Notes under the pieces: model-generated
The model's input: the letters and a program-made list of their open reading frames with translations, nothing else
Told to the model about the DNA's origin: nothing
Database searches by the model: none
Shown: positions 25,501-37,568 of the stretch, in pieces
Layout: each line of letters starts with the position of its first letter
Numbering within the stretch: the first letter of the stretch is position 1
NCBI RefSeq assembly: GCF_051401765.1
Contig: NW_027480567.1
Span: 248,001-312,000, forward strand
Source of the DNA: Calliopsis andreniformis
Lineage: Eukaryota; Arthropoda; Insecta; Hymenoptera; Andrenidae
DNA: 64,000 nt
Direction: 5' to 3'
Program-made: the position numbers and the translations under genes

Positions 25501-28500
25501 AGCAATAGCCATAGCAGCCATAGCAGCCATAGCGATAGCCATAGCAGCCATAGTCATACCCATAGCACGCATAGCGACAGCCATAGCAGCAGTAGCCGTA
25601 GCCATAGCAGCCATAGCCATAGCCATATCAGCCATAGCCATCGCCAAAGCATCCATAGCCATAGCCATGGCAGCTATAGCCATAGCCATATAAAGCATAG
25701 CCATAGCTATAGCAGCCATAGCCAAAGCAGCCATAGCCATAGCCATAGCAGCCATAGCCATAGCCATAGCAGCCATAGCCATAGCCATAGGAGCCATAGC
25801 CATAACCATAGCAGGCATAGCCTTATCCATAGGAGCCATAGCCGTAGCCAAAGCATTAGCAGCCATAGCCATAGCTATAGCAGCCACTGCCATAGCAGTC
25901 ATAGGCATAGCCATTGCAGCCATAGGCATAGCCACAGCCATAGCAGCCGTAGACATAGCCATAGCAGCCATAGACATAGCCATAGCCATAGCCAGAGCAG
26001 CCAATGCCATAGCCATAGTAGCCATAGCCATAGCCATAGCAGACATAGTCATAACCATAGCAGGCATAGCCTTATCCATAGGAGCCATAGCCGTAGCCAA
26101 AGCATTAGCAGCCATAGCCATAACTATAGCAGCCATTGCCATAGCAGCAATAGGCATAGCCATAGCAGCCATAGCCATAACTATAGCAGCCATTGCCGTA
26201 GCAGCCATAGGCATAGCCATAGCAGCCATAGCCATAGCCATACGAGCCATAGCCAATGCCATAGCCAGAGCAGCCATAGCCATAGCCACAGCCATAGCAG
26301 CCGTAGACGTAGCCATAGCAGCCATAGCCATAGCAATAGCACGCATAGCGATAGCCATAGCAGCCGCAGCCATAGCCATGTCATCCATAGCCATAGTCAA
26401 AGCATCCATAGCCATTGCCATAGCATCCATAGCCATAGCCATAGCAGCCATAGCCATAGGCATAGCAGCCATCGCAATAGCCATAGCCATAGAAGCCATA
26501 GCCATAGCCATATCAGCCATAGCCATAGCCACACCAGCCATAGCCATAGCCACAGCCATAGCAGCCATAGACATAGCCATAGCAGCCATAGCCATAGCAA
26601 TAGCACGCATAGCGATAGCCATAGCAGCCGCAGCCATAGCCATGTCATCCATAGCCATAGCCAAAGCATCCACAGCCATTGCTGTAGCATCCATAGCCAT
26701 AGCCATAGCCGTAGCAGCCATAGGCATTGCTATACCAGCCATAGACATAGCAGCCATAGCCATAGCCATAGCCATAGCCATAGCAGCAATCGTCATTGCC
26801 ATAGCAGCCCTAGCAGCCATAGCCATGGCCATAGCAGCCCTAGCCGTAGCCTTAGCAGTAGCCATAGCAGCAATAGCCATAGCCATAGCAGTAGCCATAG
26901 CAGCAAGAGCCATAGCCATAGCAGTAGCTATAGCAGCAATAGCCATTGCCATAGCAGCCATAGCAGCCATAGTCATAGCCATAGCAGCCATAGCCATAGC
27001 AATAGCACGCATAGCGATAGCCATAGCAGGCGCACCCATAGCCATAGCAGCCGTAGCCATAGCCATAGCAGCCACAGCCATAGCCATAGCAGCCGTGGCC
27101 ATAGACATAGCAGCCATAGCCATAGCCATAGCCATAGCCATAGCAGCAATCGTCATTGCCATAGCAGCCATAGCAGCCATAGCCATAGCCATAGCAGCCA
27201 TAGCTATAGCAGTAGCACGCATAGCGGTAGCCATAGCAGCCGCAACCGTAGCCATGTCATCCATAGCCATAGCCAAGGCATCCATAGCCATTGCCATAGC
27301 ATCCATAGCCATAGCCATAGCAGCCATAGCCATAGGCATAGCAGACATCGCCATAGCCATAGCAGCCATAGCCACAGCCATAGCAGCCATAGCCATAGCT
27401 ATAGCAGCTATAGTCATAGCCATAGCAGCTTTAGCCATAGCCAAAGTATCCATAGCCATAGCCATAGCAGCCATAGCCATAGCCATAGCACGCATAGCGA
27501 CAGCCATAGCTGCCGTAGCCATAGCCATAGCAGCCATAGCCATAGCCATATCAGCCATAGCCATAGCCAAAGCATCCATACCCATAGCCATTGCAGCTAT
27601 AGCCATAGCCATATCAGACATAGCCATAGCTATAGCGGCCATATCCAAAGCAGCCATAGCCATAGCCATAGCAGCCATAGCCATAGTCATAGCAGCCATA
27701 GCCATAGTAATAGCACGCATACCGATAGCCATAGCAGCCGCAGCCATAGCCATAGCAGCCATAGCCGTAGCCATTGCAGCCATAACGATAGCCATAGCAG
27801 CCGTAGCCATAGCCATAGCCGCCATAGCCATAGCCATAGCCATAGCAGCCATTGCCATAGCCATAGCTATAGCAGACATGGCCATAGCCACAGCCATAGC
27901 AGACTTAGCCATAGCCGCAGCAGCCGCAGCCATAGCCATAGCCATTGCAGCCATAGCGACAGCCACAGCAGCCACAGCATCCATAGCCACAGCAGCCATA
28001 GTCGTAGCTATAGCAGCCGTAGCCATAGCTAACGCAGACATAGCAATAGCCATAGCAGCCATAGCAGCCATAGCCATAGCCATAGCAGCCATAGCCATAG
28101 CCATATCAGCCATAGTCATAGCCATATCCATAGCAGCAATAGTCATAGCCATAGCAGCCCTAGCAGCCATAGCCATAGCCATAGCAGTCATAGCCATAGC
28201 CATAGCAGTACCCATAGCAGCAATAGCCATAGCCATAGCAGCCATAGCAGCCATAGTCATAGCCATAGCAGCCATAGCCATAGCAATAGCACGCATAGCG
28301 ATAGCCATAGCAGGCGCACCCATAGCCATAGCAGCCGTAGCCATAGCCATAGCAGCCACAGCCATAGCCATAGCAGCCGTGGCCATAGACATAGCAGCCA
28401 TAGCCATAGCCACAGCAGCCATCGCCACTTCCATAGCAGCCATAGCCACATCCATAGGAGCCATAGCCTTAGCCATAGCCTTAGCAGCCATAGTAATAGC

Positions 28501-28777
28501 CATAGCAGCCATAGCCATAGCCATAGCAGACATAGCCATAGCCATAGCAGCCACAGCGATAGCCATGGCAGCCGTAGCCATTGCCATAGCCATAGCAGCC
28601 ATAGCTATATCCATAGCAGCCATAGCCATAGCCATAGCCATAGCAGCCATAGACAAGGCCATAGCACGCATAGCCATAGCCATAGCAGCCATAGCCATAG
28701 CCACAGCAGCCATCGCCACGGCCATAGCAGCCATAGCCATATCCGTAGGAGCCATAGCCTTAGCCATAGCCTTAGCA
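22140..28777 (+). repeat. 6.6-kb segmental duplication, copy 1
   Basis: This segment is repeated at 40,251-46,759. The offset is 18,111 at first and becomes 18,192 after an 81-base difference near 22,930 (41,040 in the other copy), then 17,982 after a 210-base segment present only here (about 26,950-27,160). Both changes are multiples of three. Unique-looking landmarks shared with the other copy include GCATGCATAGCGACAGCC at 22,830 and GCATAGCCTCATCCATAGG at 23,257. It overlaps the first unit of the five-copy HOR. Confidence 0.85.
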
Positions 28778-29444
28778 GCCATAGTAATAGCCATAGCAGC
28801 CATAGACATAGCCATAGCCATAGCCATAGCCATAGCAGCAATAGCAGTAGCCATAGCAGCCATAACAGGCATAGCTATATCCATAGCAGCCGTAGCCATA
28901 GCCATAGCAGCCATAGCAGCTATAGCCATAGCCATAGCCATAGCAACTATAGCCACAGCCATAGTAGCCACAGCCAAAGCTATAGCAGCGATATTCATAG
29001 CCATAGCAGCCATAGCAGACATAGCCATAGCCATAGCCATAGCAGCCATAGCCATAGCCGTAGCTATAGCAGCCATTGCCATAGCCACAGCCATAGCAGA
29101 CATAGCCATAGCCATAGCTGCCGCAGCCATAGCCATAGCCATTGCAGCCATAGCGATATACACAGCAGCCACAGCATCCATAGCCACAGCAGCCATAGTC
29201 GCAGCTATAGCATCTATAGCCATAGCCAACGCAGACATAGCCATAGCCATAGCAGCCATAGCCATAACCATAGCAGCCATAGCAGCTATAGCCATAGCCA
29301 CAGCAGCCATAGCCATAGCCATAGCAGCCATAGCGATTGCCATACCAGCCGTAGCCATAGCCATAGCAGCCATAGATATATCCATAGCAGCCATAGCCAT
29401 AGCCATAGCAGCCACAGACATAGCCATAGCCACAGCAGCCAATG
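26550..29444 (+). repeat. HOR unit 1 (2,895 bp, with 210-base insertion)
   Basis: This first unit has 210 bases, at about 26,950-27,160, that the other four lack. Most of the extra sequence, from GTCATAGCCATAGCAGCC at about 26,971 through GCAGGCGCACCCATAGCC, matches the same unit's own sequence at about 28,256-28,400. The rest repeats GCAGCAATCGTCATTGCC from about 26,785. It therefore looks like a local copy-and-insert from within the unit. Confidence 0.8.
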
Positions 29445-32129
29445 CCACAGCCATAGCAGCCATAGACATAGCCATAGCAGCCATAGCCATAGCAATAGCA
29501 CGCATAGCGATAGCCATAGCAGCCGCAGCCATAGCCATGTCATCCATAGCCATAGCCAAAGCATCCACAGCCATTGCTGTAGCATCCATAGCCATAGCCA
29601 TAGCCGTAGCAGCCATAGGCATTGCTATACCAGCCATAGACATAGCAGCCATAGCCATAGCCATAGCCATAGCCATAGCAGCAATCGTCATTGCCATAGC
29701 AGCCCTAGCAGCCATAGCCATGGCCATAGCAGCCCTAGCCGTAGCCTTAGCAGTAGCCATAGCAGCAATAGCCATAGCCATAGCAGTAGCCATAGCAGCA
29801 AGAGCCATAGCCATAGCAGTAGCTATAGCAGCAATAGCCATTGCTATAGCAGCCATAGCAGCCATAGCCATAGCCATAGCAGCCATAGCTATAGCAGTAG
29901 CACGCATAGCGGTAGCCATAGCAGCCGCAACCGTAGCCATGTCATCCATAGCCATAGCCAAGGCATCCATAGCCATTGCCATAGCATCCATAGCCATAGC
30001 CATAGCAGCCATAGCCATAGGCATAGCAGACATCGCCATAGCCATAGCAGCCATAGCCACAGCCATAGCAGCCATAGCCATAGCTATAGCAGCTATAGTC
30101 ATAGCCATAGCAGCTTTAGCCATAGCCAAAGTATCCATAGCCATAGCCATAGCAGCCATAGCCATAGCCATAGCACGCATAGCGACAGCCATAGCTGCCG
30201 TAGCCATAGCCATAGCAGCCATAGCCATAGCCATATCAGCCATAGCCATAGCCAAAGCATCCATACCCATAGCCATTGCAGCTATAGCCATAGCCATATC
30301 AGACATAGCCATAGCTATAGCGGCCATATCCAAAGCAGCCATAGCCATAGCCATAGCAGCCATAGCCATAGTCATAGCAGCCATAGCCATAGTAATAGCA
30401 CGCATACCGATAGCCATAGCAGCCGCAGCCATAGCCATAGCAGCCATAGCCGTAGCCATTGCAGCCATAACGATAGCCATAGCAGCCGTAGCCATAGCCA
30501 TAGCCGCCATAGCCATAGCCATAGCCATAGCAGCCATAGCCATAGCCATAGCTATAGCAGACATGGCCATAGCCACAGCCATAGCAGACTTAGCCATAGC
30601 CGCAGCAGCCGCAGCCATAGCCATAGCCATTGCAGCCATAGCGACAGCCACAGCAGCCACAGCATCCATAGCCACAGCAGCCATAGTCGTAGCTATAGCA
30701 GCCGTAGCCATAGCTAACGCAGACATAGCAATAGCCATAGCAGCCATAGCAGCCATAGCCATAGCCATAGCAGCCATAGCCATAGCCATATCAGCCATAG
30801 TCATAGCCATATCCATAGCAGCAATAGTCATAGCCATAGCAGCCCTAGCAGCCATAGCCATAGCCATAGCAGTCATAGCCATAGCCATAGCAGTACCCAT
30901 AGCAGCAATAGCCATAGCCATAGCAGCCATAGCAGCCATAGTCATAGCCATAGCAGCCATAGCCATAGCAATAGCACGCATAGCGATAGCCATAGCAGGC
31001 GCACCCATAGCCATAGCAGCCGTAGCCATAGCCATAGCAGCCACAGCCATAGCCATAGCAGCCGTGGCCATAGACATAGCAGCCATAGCCATAGCCACAG
31101 CAGCCATCGCCACTTCCATAGCAGCCATAGCCACATCCATAGGAGCCATAGCCTTAGCCATAGCCTTAGCAGCCATAGTAATAGCCATAGCAGCCATAGC
31201 CATAGCCATAGCAGACATAGCCATAGCCATAGCAGCCACAGCGATAGCCATGGCAGCCGTAGCCATTGCCATAGCCATAGCAGCCATAGCTATATCCATA
31301 GCAGCCATAGCCATAGCCATAGCCATAGCAGCCATAGACAAGGCCATAGCACGCATAGCCATAGCCATAGCAGCCATAGCCATAGCCACAGCAGCCATCG
31401 CCACGGCCATAGCAGCCATAGCCATATCCGTAGGAGCCATAGCCTTAGCCATAGCCTTAGCAGCCATAGTAATAGCCATAGCAGCCATAGACATAGCCAT
31501 AGCCATAGCCATAGCCATAGCAGCAATAGCAGTAGCCATAGCAGCCATAACAGGCATAGCTATATCCATAGCAGCCGTAGCCATAGCCATAGCAGCCATA
31601 GCAGCTATAGCCATAGCCATAGCCATAGCAACTATAGCCACAGCCATAGTAGCCACAGCCAAAGCTATAGCAGCGATATTCATAGCCATAGCAGCCATAG
31701 CAGACATAGCCATAGCCATAGCCATAGCAGCCATAGCCATAGCCGTAGCTATAGCAGCCATTGCCATAGCCACAGCCATAGCAGACATAGCCATAGCCAT
31801 AGCTGCCGCAGCCATAGCCATAGCCATTGCAGCCATAGCGATATACACAGCAGCCACAGCATCCATAGCCACAGCAGCCATAGTCGCAGCTATAGCATCT
31901 ATAGCCATAGCCAACGCAGACATAGCCATAGCCATAGCAGCCATAGCCATAACCATAGCAGCCATAGCAGCTATAGCCATAGCCACAGCAGCCATAGCCA
32001 TAGCCATAGCAGCCATAGCGATTGCCATACCAGCCGTAGCCATAGCCATAGCAGCCATAGATATATCCATAGCAGCCATAGCCATAGCCATAGCAGCCAC
32101 AGACATAGCCATAGCCACAGCAGCCAATG
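29445..32129 (+). repeat. HOR unit 2 (2,685 bp)
   Basis: Standard-length unit. Order of landmarks: CCATGTCATCC, CCATTGCTGTAGC, GCAATCGTCATTGCC, GCAACCGTAGCCATGTC, GCAGCTTTAGCC, GCACGCATACCG, GCAGACTTAGCC, GCAGGCGCACCC, CCATCGCCACTTCC, ATAGACAAGGCC, GCGATATTCATAGCC, GCGATATACACAGC. Confidence 0.9.
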
Positions 32130-34883
32130 CCACAGCCATAGCAGCCATAGACATAGCCATAGCAGCCATAGCCATAGCAATAGCACGCATAGCGATAGCC
32201 ATAGCAGCCGCAGCCATAGCCATGTCATCCATAGCCATAGCCAAAGCATCCACAGCCATTGCTGTAGCATCCATAGCCATAGCCATAGCCGTAGCAGCCA
32301 TAGGCATTGCTATACCAGCCATAGACATAGCAGCCATAGCCATAGCCATAGCCATAGCCATAGCAGCAATCGTCATTGCCATAGCAGCCCTAGCAGCCAT
32401 AGCCATGGCCATAGCAGCCCTAGCCGTAGCCTTAGCAGTAGCCATAGCAGCAATAGCCATAGCCATAGCAGTAGCCATAGCAGCAAGAGCCATAGCCATA
32501 GCAGTAGCTATAGCAGCAATAGCCATTGCTATAGCAGCCATAGCAGCCATAGCCATAGCCATAGCAGCCATAGCTATAGCAGTAGCACGCATAGCGGTAG
32601 CCATAGCAGCCGCAACCGTAGCCATGTCATCCATAGCCATAGCCAAGGCATCCATAGCCATTGCCATAGCATCCATAGCCATAGCCATAGCAGCCATAGC
32701 CATAGGCATAGCAGACATCGCCATAGCCATAGCAGCCATAGCCACAGCCATAGCAGCCATAGCCATAGCTATAGCAGCTATAGTCATAGCCATAGCAGCT
32801 TTAGCCATAGCCAAAGTATCCATAGCCATAGCCATAGCAGCCATAGCCATAGCCATAGCACGCATAGCGACAGCCATAGCTGCCGTAGCCATAGCCATAG
32901 CAGCCATAGCCATAGCCATATCAGCCATAGCCATAGCCAAAGCATCCATACCCATAGCCATTGCAGCTATAGCCATAGCCATATCAGACATAGCCATAGC
33001 TATAGCGGCCATATCCAAAGCAGCCATAGCCATAGCCATAGCAGCCATAGCCATAGTCATAGCAGCCATAGCCATAGTAATAGCACGCATACCGATAGCC
33101 ATAGCAGCCGCAGCCATAGCCATAGCAGCCATAGCCGTAGCCATTGCAGCCATAACGATAGCCATAGCAGCCGTAGCCATAGCCATAGCCGCCATAGCCA
33201 TAGCCATAGCCATAGCAGCCATAGCCATAGCCATAGCTATAGCAGACATGGCCATAGCCACAGCCATAGCAGACTTAGCCATAGCCGCAGCAGCCGCAGC
33301 CATAGCCATAGCCATTGCAGCCATAGCGACAGCCACAGCAGCCACAGCATCCATAGCCACAGCAGCCATAGTCGTAGCTATAGCAGCCGTAGCCATAGCT
33401 AACGCAGACATAGCAATAGCCATAGCAGCCATAGCAGCCATAGCCATAGCCATAGCAGCCATAGCCATAGCCATATCAGCCATAGTCATAGCCATATCCA
33501 TAGCAGCAATAGTCATAGCCATAGCAGCCCTAGCAGCCATAGCCATAGCCATAGCAGTCATAGCCATAGCCATAGCAGTACCCATAGCAGCAATAGCCAT
33601 AGCCATAGCAGCCATAGCAGCCATAGTCATAGCCATAGCAGCCATAGCCATAGCAATAGCACGCATAGCGATAGCCATAGCAGGCGCACCCATAGCCATA
33701 GCAGCCGTAGCCATAGCCATAGCAGCCACAGCCATAGCCATAGCAGCCGTGGCCATAGACATAGCAGCCATAGCCATAGCCACAGCAGCCATCGCCACTT
33801 CCATAGCAGCCATAGCCACATCCATAGGAGCCATAGCCTTAGCCATAGCCTTAGCAGCCATAGTAATAGCCATAGCAGCCATAGCCATAGCCATAGCCAT
33901 AGCAGCCATAGACAAGGCCATAGCACGCATAGCCATAGCCATAGCAGCCATAGCCATAGCCACAGCAGCCATCGCCACGGCCATAGCAGCCATAGCCATA
34001 TCCGTAGGAGCCATAGCCTTAGCCATAGCCTTAGCAGCCATAGTAATAGCCATAGCAGCCATAGACATAGCCATAGCCATAGCAGCCATAGACAAGGCCA
34101 TAGCACGCATAGCCATAGCCATAGCAGCCATAGCCATAGCCACAGCAGCCATCGCCACGGCCATAGCAGCCATAGCCATATCCGTAGGAGCCATAGCCTT
34201 AGCCATAGCCTTAGCAGCCATAGTAATAGCCATAGCAGCCATAGACATAGCCATAGCCATAGCCATAGCCATAGCAGCAATAGCAGTAGCCATAGCAGCC
34301 ATAACAGGCATAGCTATATCCATAGCAGCCGTAGCCATAGCCATAGCAGCCATAGCAGCTATAGCCATAGCCATAGCCATAGCAACTATAGCCACAGCCA
34401 TAGTAGCCACAGCCAAAGCTATAGCAGCGATATTCATAGCCATAGCAGCCATAGCAGACATAGCCATAGCCATAGCCATAGCAGCCATAGCCATAGCCGT
34501 AGCTATAGCAGCCATTGCCATAGCCACAGCCATAGCAGACATAGCCATAGCCATAGCTGCCGCAGCCATAGCCATAGCCATTGCAGCCATAGCGATATAC
34601 ACAGCAGCCACAGCATCCATAGCCACAGCAGCCATAGTCGCAGCTATAGCATCTATAGCCATAGCCAACGCAGACATAGCCATAGCCATAGCAGCCATAG
34701 CCATAACCATAGCAGCCATAGCAGCTATAGCCATAGCCACAGCAGCCATAGCCATAGCCATAGCAGCCATAGCGATTGCCATACCAGCCGTAGCCATAGC
34801 CATAGCAGCCATAGATATATCCATAGCAGCCATAGCCATAGCCATAGCAGCCACAGACATAGCCATAGCCACAGCAGCCAATG
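32130..34883 (+). repeat. HOR unit 3 (2,754 bp, rearranged)
   Basis: The net gain of 69 bases has two parts. Between GTAATAGCC (33,861) and ATAGACAAGGCC (33,910) 111 bases are missing compared with unit 1, where the distance is 160. Then a 180-base segment starting at ATAGACAAGGCC is present twice (33,910 and 34,090). Both changes are multiples of three and lie next to each other, which suggests one unequal exchange. Confidence 0.88.
33910..34269 (+). repeat. 180-bp tandem doubling inside HOR unit 3
   Basis: ATAGACAAGGCCATAGCACGC occurs at 33,910 and 34,090, each followed by GCCATCGCCACGGCC and CATATCCGTAGGAGCC. Other units have it once (28,651; 31,336; 36,775; 39,460 approximately). Confidence 0.88.
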
Positions 34884-37568
34884 CCACAGCCATAGCAGCC
34901 ATAGACATAGCCATAGCAGCCATAGCCATAGCAATAGCACGCATAGCGATAGCCATAGCAGCCGCAGCCATAGCCATGTCATCCATAGCCATAGCCAAAG
35001 CATCCACAGCCATTGCTGTAGCATCCATAGCCATAGCCATAGCCGTAGCAGCCATAGGCATTGCTATACCAGCCATAGACATAGCAGCCATAGCCATAGC
35101 CATAGCCATAGCCATAGCAGCAATCGTCATTGCCATAGCAGCCCTAGCAGCCATAGCCATGGCCATAGCAGCCCTAGCCGTAGCCTTAGCAGTAGCCATA
35201 GCAGCAATAGCCATAGCCATAGCAGTAGCCATAGCAGCAAGAGCCATAGCCATAGCAGTAGCTATAGCAGCAATAGCCATTGCTATAGCAGCCATAGCAG
35301 CCATAGCCATAGCCATAGCAGCCATAGCTATAGCAGTAGCACGCATAGCGGTAGCCATAGCAGCCGCAACCGTAGCCATGTCATCCATAGCCATAGCCAA
35401 GGCATCCATAGCCATTGCCATAGCATCCATAGCCATAGCCATAGCAGCCATAGCCATAGGCATAGCAGACATCGCCATAGCCATAGCAGCCATAGCCACA
35501 GCCATAGCAGCCATAGCCATAGCTATAGCAGCTATAGTCATAGCCATAGCAGCTTTAGCCATAGCCAAAGTATCCATAGCCATAGCCATAGCAGCCATAG
35601 CCATAGCCATAGCACGCATAGCGACAGCCATAGCTGCCGTAGCCATAGCCATAGCAGCCATAGCCATAGCCATATCAGCCATAGCCATAGCCAAAGCATC
35701 CATACCCATAGCCATTGCAGCTATAGCCATAGCCATATCAGACATAGCCATAGCTATAGCGGCCATATCCAAAGCAGCCATAGCCATAGCCATAGCAGCC
35801 ATAGCCATAGTCATAGCAGCCATAGCCATAGTAATAGCACGCATACCGATAGCCATAGCAGCCGCAGCCATAGCCATAGCAGCCATAGCCGTAGCCATTG
35901 CAGCCATAACGATAGCCATAGCAGCCGTAGCCATAGCCATAGCCGCCATAGCCATAGCCATAGCCATAGCAGCCATAGCCATAGCCATAGCTATAGCAGA
36001 CATGGCCATAGCCACAGCCATAGCAGACTTAGCCATAGCCGCAGCAGCCGCAGCCATAGCCATAGCCATTGCAGCCATAGCGACAGCCACAGCAGCCACA
36101 GCATCCATAGCCACAGCAGCCATAGTCGTAGCTATAGCAGCCGTAGCCATAGCTAACGCAGACATAGCAATAGCCATAGCAGCCATAGCAGCCATAGCCA
36201 TAGCCATAGCAGCCATAGCCATAGCCATATCAGCCATAGTCATAGCCATATCCATAGCAGCAATAGTCATAGCCATAGCAGCCCTAGCAGCCATAGCCAT
36301 AGCCATAGCAGTCATAGCCATAGCCATAGCAGTACCCATAGCAGCAATAGCCATAGCCATAGCAGCCATAGCAGCCATAGTCATAGCCATAGCAGCCATA
36401 GCCATAGCAATAGCACGCATAGCGATAGCCATAGCAGGCGCACCCATAGCCATAGCAGCCGTAGCCATAGCCATAGCAGCCACAGCCATAGCCATAGCAG
36501 CCGTGGCCATAGACATAGCAGCCATAGCCATAGCCACAGCAGCCATCGCCACTTCCATAGCAGCCATAGCCACATCCATAGGAGCCATAGCCTTAGCCAT
36601 AGCCTTAGCAGCCATAGTAATAGCCATAGCAGCCATAGCCATAGCCATAGCAGACATAGCCATAGCCATAGCAGCCACAGCGATAGCCATGGCAGCCGTA
36701 GCCATTGCCATAGCCATAGCAGCCATAGCTATATCCATAGCAGCCATAGCCATAGCCATAGCCATAGCAGCCATAGACAAGGCCATAGCACGCATAGCCA
36801 TAGCCATAGCAGCCATAGCCATAGCCACAGCAGCCATCGCCACGGCCATAGCAGCCATAGCCATATCCGTAGGAGCCATAGCCTTAGCCATAGCCTTAGC
36901 AGCCATAGTAATAGCCATAGCAGCCATAGACATAGCCATAGCCATAGCCATAGCCATAGCAGCAATAGCAGTAGCCATAGCAGCCATAACAGGCATAGCT
37001 ATATCCATAGCAGCCGTAGCCATAGCCATAGCAGCCATAGCAGCTATAGCCATAGCCATAGCCATAGCAACTATAGCCACAGCCATAGTAGCCACAGCAA
37101 AAGCTATAGCAGCGATATTCATAGCCATAGCAGCCATAGCAGACATAGCCATAGCCATAGCCATAGCAGCCATAGCCATAGCCGTAGCTATAGCAGCCAT
37201 TGCCATAGCCACAGCCATAGCAGACATAGCCATAGCCATAGCTGCCGCAGCCATAGCCATAGCCATTGCAGCCATAGCGATATACACAGCAGCCACAGCA
37301 TCCATAGCCACAGCAGCCATAGTCGCAGCTATAGCATCTATAGCCATAGCCAACGCAGACATAGCCATAGCCATAGCAGCCATAGCCATAACCATAGCAG
37401 CCATAGCAGCTATAGCCATAGCCACAGCAGCCATAGCCATAGCCATAGCAGCCATAGCGATTGCCATACCAGCCGTAGCCATAGCCATAGCAGCCATAGA
37501 TATATCCATAGCAGCCATAGCCATAGCCATAGCAGCCACAGACATAGCCATAGCCACAGCAGCCAATG
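34884..37568 (+). repeat. HOR unit 4 (2,685 bp)
   Basis: Standard-length unit with the same landmark order as unit 2. It has a private change, CACAGCAAAAGC near 37,096. Confidence 0.9.
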
